Positions 36,210 through 44,162 of a stretch of DNA of 64,000 bases are shown here, piece by piece. Origin of the DNA: Deltaproteobacteria bacterium (GTDB lineage Bacteria > Desulfobacterota > Desulfobulbia > Desulfobulbales > JAGXFP01). Positions within the stretch are counted from its first letter, which is position 1. The number at the start of each line of letters is the position of its first letter. Position numbers and translations under genes: made by a program. The notes beneath the pieces were generated by a model. The model was not told the DNA's origin. It worked only from the letters and a program-made list of their open reading frames with translations, and made no database searches. The stretch lies in NCBI GenBank assembly GCA_020056965.1, contig JAGVGT010000047.1, positions 1 through 64,000 on the forward strand, read 5' to 3'.

Positions 36210-36399
36210 GGGAGGTCTCCTGGTCAGTGGCGGCGGCCATTGCGTACTAGTCAAAGAGGCTTTTCCATATATACTAGATTCCGGTGGCAAATCAACCAGG
36301 GATGCGGATTATCGCCGGCTGAAGAGTGAAGGCGGAAGGCGGAATTCGCAAGGCTTTCAGAATCCTCCAACCTGGCTGGTCTCGCAGCGAGTCAACTGG

Positions 36400-36481
36400 C
36401 GTCATTGCGAGAAGCGAAGCGACGAGGCAATCGTCGCCATTACAACAGGTTACAGACTGCTTAGCGGCGCTCGCAATGACG
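36400..36481. repeat. Palindromic repeat with 12-bp inverted ends (copy 2)
   Basis: 82 bp with the same perfect ends as 21631-21730 (CGTCATTGCGAG ... CTCGCAATGACG) and a shared GCGAAGC-type inner part. The different length of the two copies shows internal deletion. Confidence 0.8.
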
Positions 36482-36671
36482 AATTATTAGCGTTTTCGAC
36501 TTTGCGCTGCCACCAACCTTTCAGTCTTCAGTATTCAGCCTTCGGCCCAAACACCCGAACCGCTACTTTACTTTAAAGTAAAATCAATTATTGTCCGTCT
36601 CGCAAAAAGCTGCGAGACCGACAGACAGTGCCGATCAACCTGTTAATTTATCTTTGGCCCAATTGGTTATT

Positions 36672-36700
36672 TTGACTTTTTGCAAACTGGTCATTATTCT
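36672..36700 (+). promoter_or_regulatory. Sigma-70-type promoter of hisD-rsmG
   Basis: TTGACT at 36672-36677, a 17-base spacer, and TATTCT at 36695-36700. Predicted start near 36707, about 40 bases before the hisD start. Confidence 0.6.
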
Positions 36701-36747
36701 GGGCCGGAATCCTTCCCTTATCTGGCCTTGCCATGGAGACCGAGTAT

Positions 36748-38055
36748 ATGCTGATTAAACCCATGCCCACCACCTCAGCGGCCGGCCGCCAGCGCCTGGC
36801 CGAACTGGCCGACCGTTTTCAGGACCAGGACAGCTCCTGCCGTCAGACCGTGGCTGAAATCATCAGCCAGGTGCGACAGCGGGGTGACGCGGCCCTGCTC
36901 GAATATACCCGCAAATTCGATTCACCCGACTTTCGCCTCGACCAACTCAAGGTCAGCGAAGCGGAGATCACAGACGCCTTCCAGCTGGTTGATCCGGAAC
37001 TCCTGGCTACCCTGGACCTGGCTATCCGGCGCATCACCACCTTCCATGAACACGAAAAGGAGGAATCCTGGACCATCACCGGCGACCACGGCATCATCAC
37101 CGGCCGTCTGGTCAATCCGGTGGATTCGGCCGGACTCTACGTGCCGGGCGGCCAGGGCGGCCAGACCCCGTTGGTTTCCTCGGTGTTGATGAACGGCATC
37201 CCGGCCGGAATTGCCGGGGTGAAGCGGAGGGTGATGGTCACCCCGCCGGACCGGCAGGGCCAAGTCAACCCGGCCCTGCTGGTGGCCGCCGCCAAGATCG
37301 GCATCACGGAAATTTACAAGGCCGGCAGCGCCTGGGCCATCGCGGCCCTGGCCTACGGCACCGAAACGATCAAACGGGTGGACGTGATCGTCGGCCCCGG
37401 CAACCAGTTCGTGGCCGAGGCCAAGCAACAGGTCTCCGGGCGGGTCAGAATCGATATGGTGGCCGGCCCCAGCGAGGTGTTGATCGTCGCCGACGCCACC
37501 GCCACCCCGGCCTACATAGCCGCCGACATGCTGGCCCAGGCCGAGCACGACCCCCAGGCCCTGGCCATGCTGGTTACCACCAGCCCGATAATCGCCGAGC
37601 AGGTAGTGACTGAACTGGAGAAACAACTGCCGCTGCTGAGCCGGGCAGGGATCGCCCGAAAATCTCTGGCCGAACGCGGCACCATCCTCCTGGCCGAAAA
37701 TGAGGCTGAGATGGTGGAGATCGCCAACCGGTTGGCCGCCGAACATCTGGAACTGATGGTGGCCGAGCCTTTCGTGATGGTCAAGGAGATCCGCCACGCC
37801 GGGGCGATCTTCTTGGGCAGCCACGTGCCGGAGTCCACCGGCGACTACCTGGCCGGTCCCAACCACGTGCTGCCGACCATGGGCACCGCCCGCTTTTCCT
37901 CGGCCCTGGGGGTGGAAACCTTCGTCAAGAAATCGAGCCTGATCTCCTACCCGCGCGAGGCCCTGCTGGCCGACAGCATCCATATCCAGCGGCTCGCCAA
38001 TCTGGAAGGACTATCCGCCCACGCCCGCTCGGCGGCGATCCGCACCGATGGGTAA
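36748..38055 (+). CDS. hisD: Histidinol dehydrogenase
   Basis: 435 aa from the ATG at 36748, which has GGAG 8 bases upstream; an in-frame ATG at 36733 lacks a ribosome site and would add five residues. Signatures: YVPGGQGGQTPLVSSVLMN, GSAWAIAALAYGTETIKRVDVIVGPGN, IDMVAGPSEVLIVAD, AQAEHDPQA with zinc ligands, and SAGDYLAGPNHVLPT-type motif (STGDYLAGPNHVLPT). It performs the last two oxidations of histidine synthesis with NAD+. No other his gene is near; it overlaps rsmG by 8 bases. Confidence 0.96.
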   Translation: MLIKPMPTTSAAGRQRLAELADRFQDQDSSCRQTVAEIISQVRQRGDAALLEYTRKFDSPDFRLDQLKVSEAEITDAFQLVDPELLATLDLAIRRITTFHEHEKEESWTITGDHGIITGRLVNPVDSAGLYVPGGQGGQTPLVSSVLMNGIPAGIAGVKRRVMVTPPDRQGQVNPALLVAAAKIGITEIYKAGSAWAIAALAYGTETIKRVDVIVGPGNQFVAEAKQQVSGRVRIDMVAGPSEVLIVADATATPAYIAADMLAQAEHDPQALAMLVTTSPIIAEQVVTELEKQLPLLSRAGIARKSLAERGTILLAENEAEMVEIANRLAAEHLELMVAEPFVMVKEIRHAGAIFLGSHVPESTGDYLAGPNHVLPTMGTARFSSALGVETFVKKSSLISYPREALLADSIHIQRLANLEGLSAHARSAAIRTDG

Positions 38056-38716
38056 CCTGGAGTTGTTCCACGCGGGCTTGAGCGGTCTGGAACTGGGCCT
38101 GGCCGACGCCCGGATCGAGCAACTGGAGCGCTATTTTCAAGAACTCAAGAAGTGGAACAGCCGCTACAACCTGGTGGCCCAGGCCGAGGACCGGCAGCTG
38201 ATCGAAACCCACTTCCTCGACTCCCTCACCCTGCTGCCCCTGCTCGACCCCTGTCCGGAACCGGGCCTGGTCGATGTGGGCAGCGGCGCCGGCTTTCCCG
38301 GCCTGGTTTTAAAGATTGCCCGCCCGGACCTGCTGGTCACCCTGGTCGAACCGCGCCAGAAGCGCACCGCCTTCCTGCGGCAGGTGATCAGAATTCTGGG
38401 CCTGCCGGGGATTCAGGTCCGGGAAACCCGCCTGGAAAAGGCGGCGCCGGAGTTCGCCGAGTGGCGCGGCGCCATCCCCCTCTTCACCAGCCGGGCCTTT
38501 ACCGCCATCGCCGGCTGCCTGGAGCTCTGCGAACCCTTCACCGCCCCGGGCGGCCGGGTCATCTGCATGAAGGGCCGCAAGGCCGAGGCGGAACTGGCCG
38601 AGTGGCGTGGCAACCAGCCAGACAGTCCATTTGCGCTGACCAGGACCGTGGAAACCACCCTGCCCTTTTCCGCCACCCACCGGAAGCTCCTGATCTTCAC
38701 CAAGAACTCGGGTTGA
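38048..38716 (+). CDS. rsmG: 16S rRNA (guanine-527-N7)-methyltransferase
   Basis: 222 aa, typical of RsmG (GidB). Motifs: LKKWNSRYNLVAQ at the start, HFLDSLTLLPLL, SAM-binding VDVGSGAGFPGLVLKIARPD, LVEPRQKRTAFLRQV, and FTSRAFT. It methylates G527 of 16S rRNA using S-adenosylmethionine. It overlaps the end of hisD by 8 bases and is therefore translationally coupled to it, an unusual pairing since rsmG normally accompanies mnmG or parAB. Confidence 0.95.
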   Translation: MGNLELFHAGLSGLELGLADARIEQLERYFQELKKWNSRYNLVAQAEDRQLIETHFLDSLTLLPLLDPCPEPGLVDVGSGAGFPGLVLKIARPDLLVTLVEPRQKRTAFLRQVIRILGLPGIQVRETRLEKAAPEFAEWRGAIPLFTSRAFTAIAGCLELCEPFTAPGGRVICMKGRKAEAELAEWRGNQPDSPFALTRTVETTLPFSATHRKLLIFTKNSG

Positions 38717-38800
38717 ACACATAGCCGCACCACGACCGCTCAAACCTTTTGACGCCCTTCGCCAACCGTATTCCCGGAATGTTCTTTGCCATTTTGTTTA

Positions 38801-38819
38801 ATTAATGATAATTATTCCG
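38801..38819 (+). promoter_or_regulatory. Fur-box-like sequence
   Basis: ATTAATGATAATTATTCCG matches about 13 of 19 positions of the classical Fur consensus, including the core TAATGATAAT. It lies 67 bases before the start of the Cys-rich protein gene. Iron control of that gene is inferred. Confidence 0.4.
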
Positions 38820-38885
38820 CTTAGAGAAATACCGGCGTGACCAGTGACGCGCGGCGGCAATCGCAAACAAGACGGCACCAGACCA

Positions 38886-39128
38886 ATGACCGCGCTAAAC
38901 CCGTTTGAAATTGATCAGACAATTATCGCCAAAACCAACTGCGACAAGGGCTTTGCCTGTTTAGGCGACACCCCGGTGTACTGTTCGGTTCTCGCCACTC
39001 TCGGCCATGCCATGGTCAAGCTGGAGTGCTGCCAACAGCTCGAGTGCCGCCACAACAAATCCTATGGCGCCTTGCAGGCCTGCATCTGCCCGGTTCGCCA
39101 CGAGATCTTCACCAAGTACGGGAAGTGA
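38886..39128 (+). CDS. Small Cys-rich hypothetical protein
   Basis: 80 aa from the ATG at 38886; a GTG at 38844 is possible but adds only a basic, low-complexity tail. Eight Cys residues in 80 (NCDKGFACLG, VYCSVL, LECCQQLECRH, QACICPVRHEIF) and two His suggest a zinc or Fe-S site. It has no signal peptide. A Fur-like site upstream hints at iron regulation. I do not recognise a named family. The ribosome site is poor, so the exact start is uncertain. Confidence 0.6.
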   Translation: MTALNPFEIDQTIIAKTNCDKGFACLGDTPVYCSVLATLGHAMVKLECCQQLECRHNKSYGALQACICPVRHEIFTKYGK

Positions 39129-39432
39129 TTCCCCCCCGCCCAACTGGCTCCAGGTTCCGCCTTTAACTCTCCGCGCCAAGCGCCTGCCTCAAGATCTTCG
39201 CGGTCAGAATTTGCGCCGGAGGCATGGCACCCAATCAACGAGGCGTACGAGCGCATCCTGAAAAGTGACGTCCACTATCGCTTCGTCATCGATATGGCGA
39301 GCCTGAAGCAGTCCTGAAATACCCATCGCGGTTGCCGGTGATCCAAGACGGCAGGCTAATGGCAAGAGGACGCCAAGGCTGGATTTGGCCGGGTCACTCC
39401 ACCTGCCGAAGCAGAGAAGGTCACCTTGGTTG
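39129..39432. other. Gene-poor stretch containing a gene relic
   Basis: No intact gene. The middle carries the C-terminal relic of an alcohol dehydrogenase (separate entry at 39228-39317). The rest shows no recognisable feature. Confidence 0.6.
39228..39317 (+). pseudogene. C-terminal relic of a zinc-dependent alcohol dehydrogenase
   Basis: In frame before a TGA, the bases encode HPINEAYERILKSDV followed by HYRFVIDMASLKQS. This matches the conserved end of medium-chain NAD(P)-dependent alcohol dehydrogenases of the cinnamyl-alcohol/YahK type. Nothing of the zinc sites or Rossmann domain precedes it, so only about 29 codons remain of a gene of about 350. It marks a deletion or rearrangement here. 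Confidence 0.8.
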
Positions 39433-39747
39433 TTAAGGATTCTCGATACTGAACAGCCACCAGCCCATACCCTTGCGGCCGCGCAGAGGTTGCTTTTCGA
39501 AGTAGATGAGCATGGTGCCGTCGGAGACCGTGGCGATCTGGTACCAGTGCTTGCGGACATATTGGTCGGTACTGCCGTGTCGGCAAGGCCCGCTTTCATG
39601 CCAGCTGCGCAAAACCGCGGTGATTTCAACGGTCTTGCCGCGCCAGACAAACTGCCGTGGCAGGCCCGGTTCGCCCATGCCCATCCGGCTGGTATCGCAG
39701 GTTTCCACCACCGGTTTGATCGGTTCGCTGACAAAACGCTCTGGCAC
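39433..39747 (-). CDS. DUF6504-like small cytoplasmic protein
   Basis: 104 aa from a GTG at 39747 with GAGG upstream; a GTG at 39780 is an alternative start just 1 base past the methyltransferase stop. The beginning ERFVSEPIKPV, the middle FVWRGKTVEITAVLRSWHESG and the end WWLFSIENP fit the small DUF6504-type family, whose function is unknown. It follows the methyltransferase gene tightly on the same strand, so the two are probably one transcript. Confidence 0.65.
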   Translation of the reverse strand: MPERFVSEPIKPVVETCDTSRMGMGEPGLPRQFVWRGKTVEITAVLRSWHESGPCRHGSTDQYVRKHWYQIATVSDGTMLIYFEKQPLRGRKGMGWWLFSIENP

Positions 39748-39781
39748 TGACCAACACCTCAAATTTCGCGACGCCGCCACT

Positions 39782-40612
39782 TCACCCCGGGGTGAAAAAG
39801 CGGGCCCGCAATTCTTCCAGCCCCAGGCTTTGGAGCACCTCCTGCAGTCGTTCGCTCGGCCGCCGCCGCGGCAGGTCCTGGTAAGTGGCGATAATCAATT
39901 CGTTTTTCATTGAATGCTCCCAGCCAACCAGTTCGGTGACGTTGACTTGATAGCCGTGCGCCTCCAGTTGCAGACAGCGCAGAACATTGGTGACCAGGCT
40001 GCCGAATTCGCGGGTATGAAGCGGATGGCGCCAGAGTTCGGCCAGACTGTTGCGGGCCAGGGCCTGGGCTTTATTTTTCCGCAGCAGCGCCGCCACTTCG
40101 GCCTGGCAACAAGGCACCAGCACGATGTAGCGGGCCTGCTTGCGCAAGGCAAAATGGATGGCATCGTCGGTGGCGGTATCACAGGCGTGCAGCGCCGTTA
40201 CCACATCCACCCGGGCCGGCAAGGATGCGGAATCAATGGCGGCGGCGACCGAGAGGTTCAAGAACGACATGCCGGGAAAATTCAGGCGCGCCGCCAACTC
40301 CTGGGACTTGACGACCAGCTCGTCGCGGGTTTCGACCCCGAAGATCCGGGAACCGTTGTCCTGCTCCTTGAAAAACAGGTCGTAGAGAATAAAGCCGAGA
40401 TACGATTTGCCCGCCCCGTGATCGACCAGGGTGATGTCGCCAAGCTCCGCCTGAACGGCCTTGAGGAGCGGCTCGATGAACTGGTAGAGGTGGTAAACCT
40501 GCTTGAGTTTGCGGCGGCTGTCCTGGTTCAGCTTCCCCTCGCGGGTGAGGATGTGCAGTTCCTTCAGCAGTTCGATTGATTGCCCCGGCCGGATTTCGTG
40601 TTTTTCCTGCAT
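39782..40612 (-). CDS. SAM-dependent methyltransferase (Methyltransf_32-like)
   Basis: 276 aa. A SAM-binding motif LVDHGAGKSYLGFILYDLFF (about residues 63-82) and the later ALHACDTATDDAIHFAL and YIVLVPCCQAEV are the pattern of the methyltransferase type 32 group, which includes GSTCD-like and rRNA or RNA-related methyltransferases. The LVPCCQ stretch may be part of the active site. The target is unknown. It leads a two-gene transcript with the DUF6504-like gene. Confidence 0.8.
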   Translation of the reverse strand: MQEKHEIRPGQSIELLKELHILTREGKLNQDSRRKLKQVYHLYQFIEPLLKAVQAELGDITLVDHGAGKSYLGFILYDLFFKEQDNGSRIFGVETRDELVVKSQELAARLNFPGMSFLNLSVAAAIDSASLPARVDVVTALHACDTATDDAIHFALRKQARYIVLVPCCQAEVAALLRKNKAQALARNSLAELWRHPLHTREFGSLVTNVLRCLQLEAHGYQVNVTELVGWEHSMKNELIIATYQDLPRRRPSERLQEVLQSLGLEELRARFFTPG

Positions 40613-40747
40613 TGAACCCTGTGCACTTTGTTTGGTTGAATTTTTGGCCGAGACCAGAAGCTTTACCTTATCGCCCCGAGGAAACCGACCTGGGGGTCAG
40701 GAAAGAGCGACCAGACCGACAGCACCGACTCCAGGTCGAGCAAAACT

Positions 40748-41572
40748 TCAGTCAGGCGTGCGGATATGCTCGATTACCGATTTGACGTAGGCGTGGTGGG
40801 ACGGATCCTCGCAGAGGAAGATGAAGTCGCGGGCGCGGCTGACGATGACATCGATCAGGGCCGGGGTTTGGGGATCGTCGAAGCGCCGCAGACAGCGCAC
40901 GGCCACCTGCAATAGTTGCAGGGATTGCCGGAGGTTGTCCTTCTTGCCCATGGTCTGATAATAGCTGGATTCGGGGTTGCCGAATTCCTGCACCACCCCC
41001 TGGATAATCGCCAAAGCCGACTCACCGCCGACCATGGCCAGGAAGATGACCATCTCCCGCTGCAGATAAAGCAGGAACCGGATCGGCATGGCGCCCTGGG
41101 GCTGCCGCTCCTGGGCCGAGAGCTTGAGCAGCTCCTCGGTGGTGGTCCGGAACTTCTGGATGACATATTCCTGATTCTGCTCCAGAAAAGCCCGAACCTC
41201 CTTGAGCATGGCCGGGTTAAGTTCCTGACTGGATGCGAGAACCTCCTCGGGAGTCAACTCGATCTGGCTCCGGTCCCGGTTGTTGTGGCGGAGCAGCATG
41301 ATGGCCAGGATCAGGCCGTTGCGGTCGGAATATTTGAGCACGGCCGACCGGTTAAAGACGTCGGCGAGCAGAATCTGCAAGGCCGCCTCGGGCTGACCGA
41401 GTTCGGCCACCAGGGGCTGCAGGGCGTTCAGGAAGGCGACCCGGTCGTTTCTGGCGGCCAGTTCTTTCAGATAATGCCAGAGAAACTCAAAGACCGTGCT
41501 GCCGTGGCGGGCGAAGTGGGGAATGTTTTTTTCAAAGAGGCGCGCCGGAAATGGCCGAGGTCGTCGAAGCAC
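40748..41572 (-). pseudogene. C-terminal part of a large helical protein, split by a frameshift
   Basis: This 274-codon frame starts inside the preceding one and is offset by -1. Its first residues (LRRPRPF) are out-of-frame reading; natural sequence starts at ARLFEKNIPHFARHG and continues as an all-helical protein to the stop. There is no ribosome site for an independent start. It should be read as the continuation of the 41467-42963 frame. A missing C near 41545-41550 or slippage on the A7 run (T7 on the plus strand at 41526-41532) could join them into about 735 residues. I do not recognise the family. Confidence 0.6.
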
Positions 41573-42963
41573 GACTTGAGCAATTCGAGGAGCTGGGCGG
41601 CCGACGCCTCGCTGATCTTAAAATTTTTGGCGATTACCGCGTAATCCTCGGCATCGAACATCACCTTGCGGTTGGCGATATCCCGCACCTTCTTCTTGGT
41701 GGTCGAACGCTGTTTGAAAAAACTGAGCAGCCCGAGGATCTTTTCGTTGATCGACCAGCTGGTTTTATGACCATGCTCGTTGACGGTGCTGACCTTGCCA
41801 TCCTGAATGCTGATATTGTCGTAAACGGTATCAGCGACCTGCTCCATCCCCTCCTTGATGTTTTGCAGGGCCTCCTTATGCAAGGTCTCCTTGTCGGCAG
41901 TCCCGGCCGAGTGGTTCAGAAAATTACTGGCCGTGGTCAAGCGCTTATTCATGACCTCGGTGCGGATATCGGTGTAGCCTTCCCGGTTGATACTGGCCAG
42001 AACTTCGGTGGCCATCCGGGGGTTACTGCCGTATTTGGCCAGGACAAAGCGCGACACCTGGACCGCCTCGATCTTTTTTTCGGCGGTGGCATGGAGGTTC
42101 CGGGTCAGCCATTGGACATTGTTAACCTCAATGGGCATTTTTCTGAGCAGTTCCCGATTGCGCGGCGAGGCAAAGACCGCCTCGTAGACCGTGGTGAACC
42201 GGCCAAATTGCGGGTCCGGCGGCACCCCCAGCAGACGCGCGCCCATCTTATCGACCAGATTCTGCAGGGCCGCCGGCTTAACCTTGTTGCTCGCCGCCAG
42301 CAGGGTCAAATTGACGTGCGGCCGGCCGTACTCGTCATTGACCAGGTAACTATCCGGGGCGCCGTTGCTGGCATAAAAACGGCTCAGGCGGTGGACGGTC
42401 TCCTCGATCCGTTGATAGTCCTCATCCGTACCGCCAGCCAGATCGATGGTGAAATTGAAAATTTCCATGGCGCTTAAAGCCCGGAAGGCTTCCATCAATT
42501 TTCCGTAGATGGCGGCCCCATGTTTCTTCTCGCGCTCCGCGACGATCTGGGCCACCTGGAAATCGACCAGGAAATTGCCGAAGGAGAGTTCATAGTCGTA
42601 GAGGTCCGAACCGATTTTGCCGTCCGGGCATTGCTGGCCGCGCAGCCGGCCATGGATTTTGCCATCGAACTTGGGAAACTTGGCGATTTTCTTCAAGGCG
42701 CCGACCAACACCTTGATTTTCTGCTCGTTCTCCTTGGCCAGGACGGCAAAGCGGCTGTTGGCCAGAATCCCAACGAAGATGGTGGTAGCCTCGGCCAGCA
42801 GCAGCCGATACTGGTCGAGAAACTGCTCTTTCTGATTGAGGAGTTCCACCAGGGCCGAGGTGGTGGGCTCCAGGACCCGGTCCTGGTCGTCAATCCCGGC
42901 GAACTGCCGGTACAATTGCGCAGCCGACTGATCCAGTTCGAAATGTTCGTCCCCGTTGTTCAT
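41467..42963 (-). CDS. N-terminal part of a large helical protein of unknown function
   Basis: 498 codons, of which about the first 470 look natural; the last 27 (RRASLKKTFPTSPATAARS...) are out-of-frame. Predicted mostly helical, no signal peptide or membrane segment. Notable parts: FDGKIHGRLRGQQCPDGKIG, FNFTIDLAGGTDEDYQRIEE, YASNGAPDSYLVNDEYGRPHVNL. The reading continues in the 40748-41572 frame after a -1 shift. I cannot assign a domain. Either a sequencing/assembly error, a recent disabling mutation or programmed slippage explains the break. Confidence 0.65.
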   Translation of the reverse strand: MNNGDEHFELDQSAAQLYRQFAGIDDQDRVLEPTTSALVELLNQKEQFLDQYRLLLAEATTIFVGILANSRFAVLAKENEQKIKVLVGALKKIAKFPKFDGKIHGRLRGQQCPDGKIGSDLYDYELSFGNFLVDFQVAQIVAEREKKHGAAIYGKLMEAFRALSAMEIFNFTIDLAGGTDEDYQRIEETVHRLSRFYASNGAPDSYLVNDEYGRPHVNLTLLAASNKVKPAALQNLVDKMGARLLGVPPDPQFGRFTTVYEAVFASPRNRELLRKMPIEVNNVQWLTRNLHATAEKKIEAVQVSRFVLAKYGSNPRMATEVLASINREGYTDIRTEVMNKRLTTASNFLNHSAGTADKETLHKEALQNIKEGMEQVADTVYDNISIQDGKVSTVNEHGHKTSWSINEKILGLLSFFKQRSTTKKKVRDIANRKVMFDAEDYAVIAKNFKISEASAAQLLELLKSCFDDLGHFRRASLKKTFPTSPATAARSLSFSGII

Positions 42964-43226
42964 CTTTCCCCTTTCAGGACCGCAGTACAGGTGGATAAAA
43001 CCGCTTCGACCGGATGAATAGCCGGGTGGCCGACACTTTTGCCGATGGCCGGACCGCCGACATCCTTGTAATTATAGCACAAAATGGTCTCAAGTCAGCC
43101 TTTGCTTTTGCGAAGTTTACCCTTTACCCAAACATTTCGGTTTCCGCCACGCTGCCCGGATATTCACTCCCCGCTCCGGCTGTGCTAAGATGACTTGCAC
43201 GAACAACTCCAACAGGGTGAAAAGCC

Positions 43227-43958
43227 ATGGGACACCGGGCCGGGCAGCAGACCAACAGACAGAACCCCAAGCGCAACCCCGCCGTCCCAACCGGGCCGGA
43301 CGAGACCTCCGGGCCGCGGCGGCTGGAAATCGTCCTGAAGTGCGGAACCGACGGCAGCCGCGCCGCCATCGAAAAGGTGCTGCGGGAGAAGCGGCCGGAG
43401 CGGCTGGAGCTGGCGATCATCCACAGCGGGGTCGGCGAGGTCAACAAGAACGACATCCTGCTGGCCGCCACGGCGTCCCGGCTGATCGTCGGCTTCGAGG
43501 TCGGGGTCAACCCGCATCTGGAGGAGGAACTGCGCAAAAGCGGCGTGGAGGTCCGGCTCTACCAGGTGATCTACCGGCTGCTCGAAGACCTCTTGGCCCT
43601 GGAGGGTTCACTGCTCGTGGAACCGGCGGCCGAGCAGATCATCGGCCAGGCCAAGGTCATCGCCCTCTTCAAGGGTACCCGGCACGGGGTCATCCTGGGT
43701 TGTCAGGTTAGCGCCGGGCGACTGGCGGTGGGCGAGCGCTTCCGGCTGATCGGGGCCATGGGGCCGCTTTACGAGGGCCGGATCGAGTCGTTGCACATCG
43801 AAAAGGCTGAGGTGCGGGCGGCGGTTGTGCCCCAGCAGGTGGGGCTGCAGATTCACGATTTTCAGCGGGCGACGGTGGGCGATCTGATCGAGAGTTTCCG
43901 GCCCGGGCCGCCGCCACCGCCGGTCTGGCAAGCCAAGCCGGGGGTATCCCGCCACTGA
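43227..43958 (+). CDS. Free-standing C-terminal half of translation initiation factor IF-2
   Basis: 243 aa. From residue about 31 it matches IF-2 domain III (RLEIVLKCGTDGSRAAIEKVL, LAIIHSGVGEVNKNDILLAATAS, LIVGFEVGVNP, VEVRLYQVIYRLLEDL) and then the domain IV beta-barrel (EQIIGQAKVIALFKG, VILGCQVSAGRLAVGERFRLI, YEGRIESLHIEKAEV, VGLQIHDFQRATVGDLIESF). The GTPase domain and N-terminal domain are absent, and an own start codon with GGGTGAAA upstream is present, so this is a stand-alone gene. In IF-2 domain IV binds formyl-Met-tRNA; here the role is unknown. Confidence 0.85.
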   Translation: MGHRAGQQTNRQNPKRNPAVPTGPDETSGPRRLEIVLKCGTDGSRAAIEKVLREKRPERLELAIIHSGVGEVNKNDILLAATASRLIVGFEVGVNPHLEEELRKSGVEVRLYQVIYRLLEDLLALEGSLLVEPAAEQIIGQAKVIALFKGTRHGVILGCQVSAGRLAVGERFRLIGAMGPLYEGRIESLHIEKAEVRAAVVPQQVGLQIHDFQRATVGDLIESFRPGPPPPPVWQAKPGVSRH

Positions 43959-43977
43959 CTCAGACGCCCGCGGGCTT

Positions 43978-44159
43978 AGAGCTTGTCCGTAAATAAAACT
44001 TTGGTGCTCGCATCAGGCTTTTGGGCGCATTTGGCCGGTCCTCAATCACAAAAACCTCGCCGTAGCCCTGCTACGCCTGCGGTTTTGCTCAATCGGCCCA
44101 ACCAAATCCACCGCAAAATCCTGCGCGATCCCTGAAAAGCTTATTTACGGACAAGCTCT
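43978..44159. mobile_element. 182-bp palindromic MITE-like element with 19-bp inverted ends
   Basis: Perfect inverted ends AGAGCTTGTCCGTAAATAA (43978-43996) and its complement (44141-44159). A TTA or TA occurs directly outside the GAGC...GCTC core on both sides. The inside is imperfectly palindromic. It lies between two convergent genes and could end both transcripts. Confidence 0.7.
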
Positions 44160-44162
44160 TAA

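Larger units (their letters stand above)
36210..36747. other. Repeat-rich region between the acyl-CoA ligase and hisD genes
   Basis: No gene is supported; the 122-codon frame at 36208-36576 is built from repeat DNA. It holds CTGAAG-type units at about 36318-36350 and 36520-36547, the palindromic element at 36400-36481, an inverted TTTACTTTAAAGTAAA at about 36567-36582, a hairpin GTCTCGCA / TGCGAGAC at 36597-36618, and the hisD promoter. Confidence 0.65.

Noticed and set aside
34437-36329. 630-codon plus-strand frame opposite the acyl-CoA ligase gene
   Set aside because: The ANL motifs are on the other strand; the antisense peptide is His/Gly/Gln-rich and lacks any domain.
39204-39734. 176-codon minus-strand frame over the alcohol dehydrogenase relic and DUF6504-like gene
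   Set aside because: The product is unlike any family, while the overlapping frames show clear conservation patterns.
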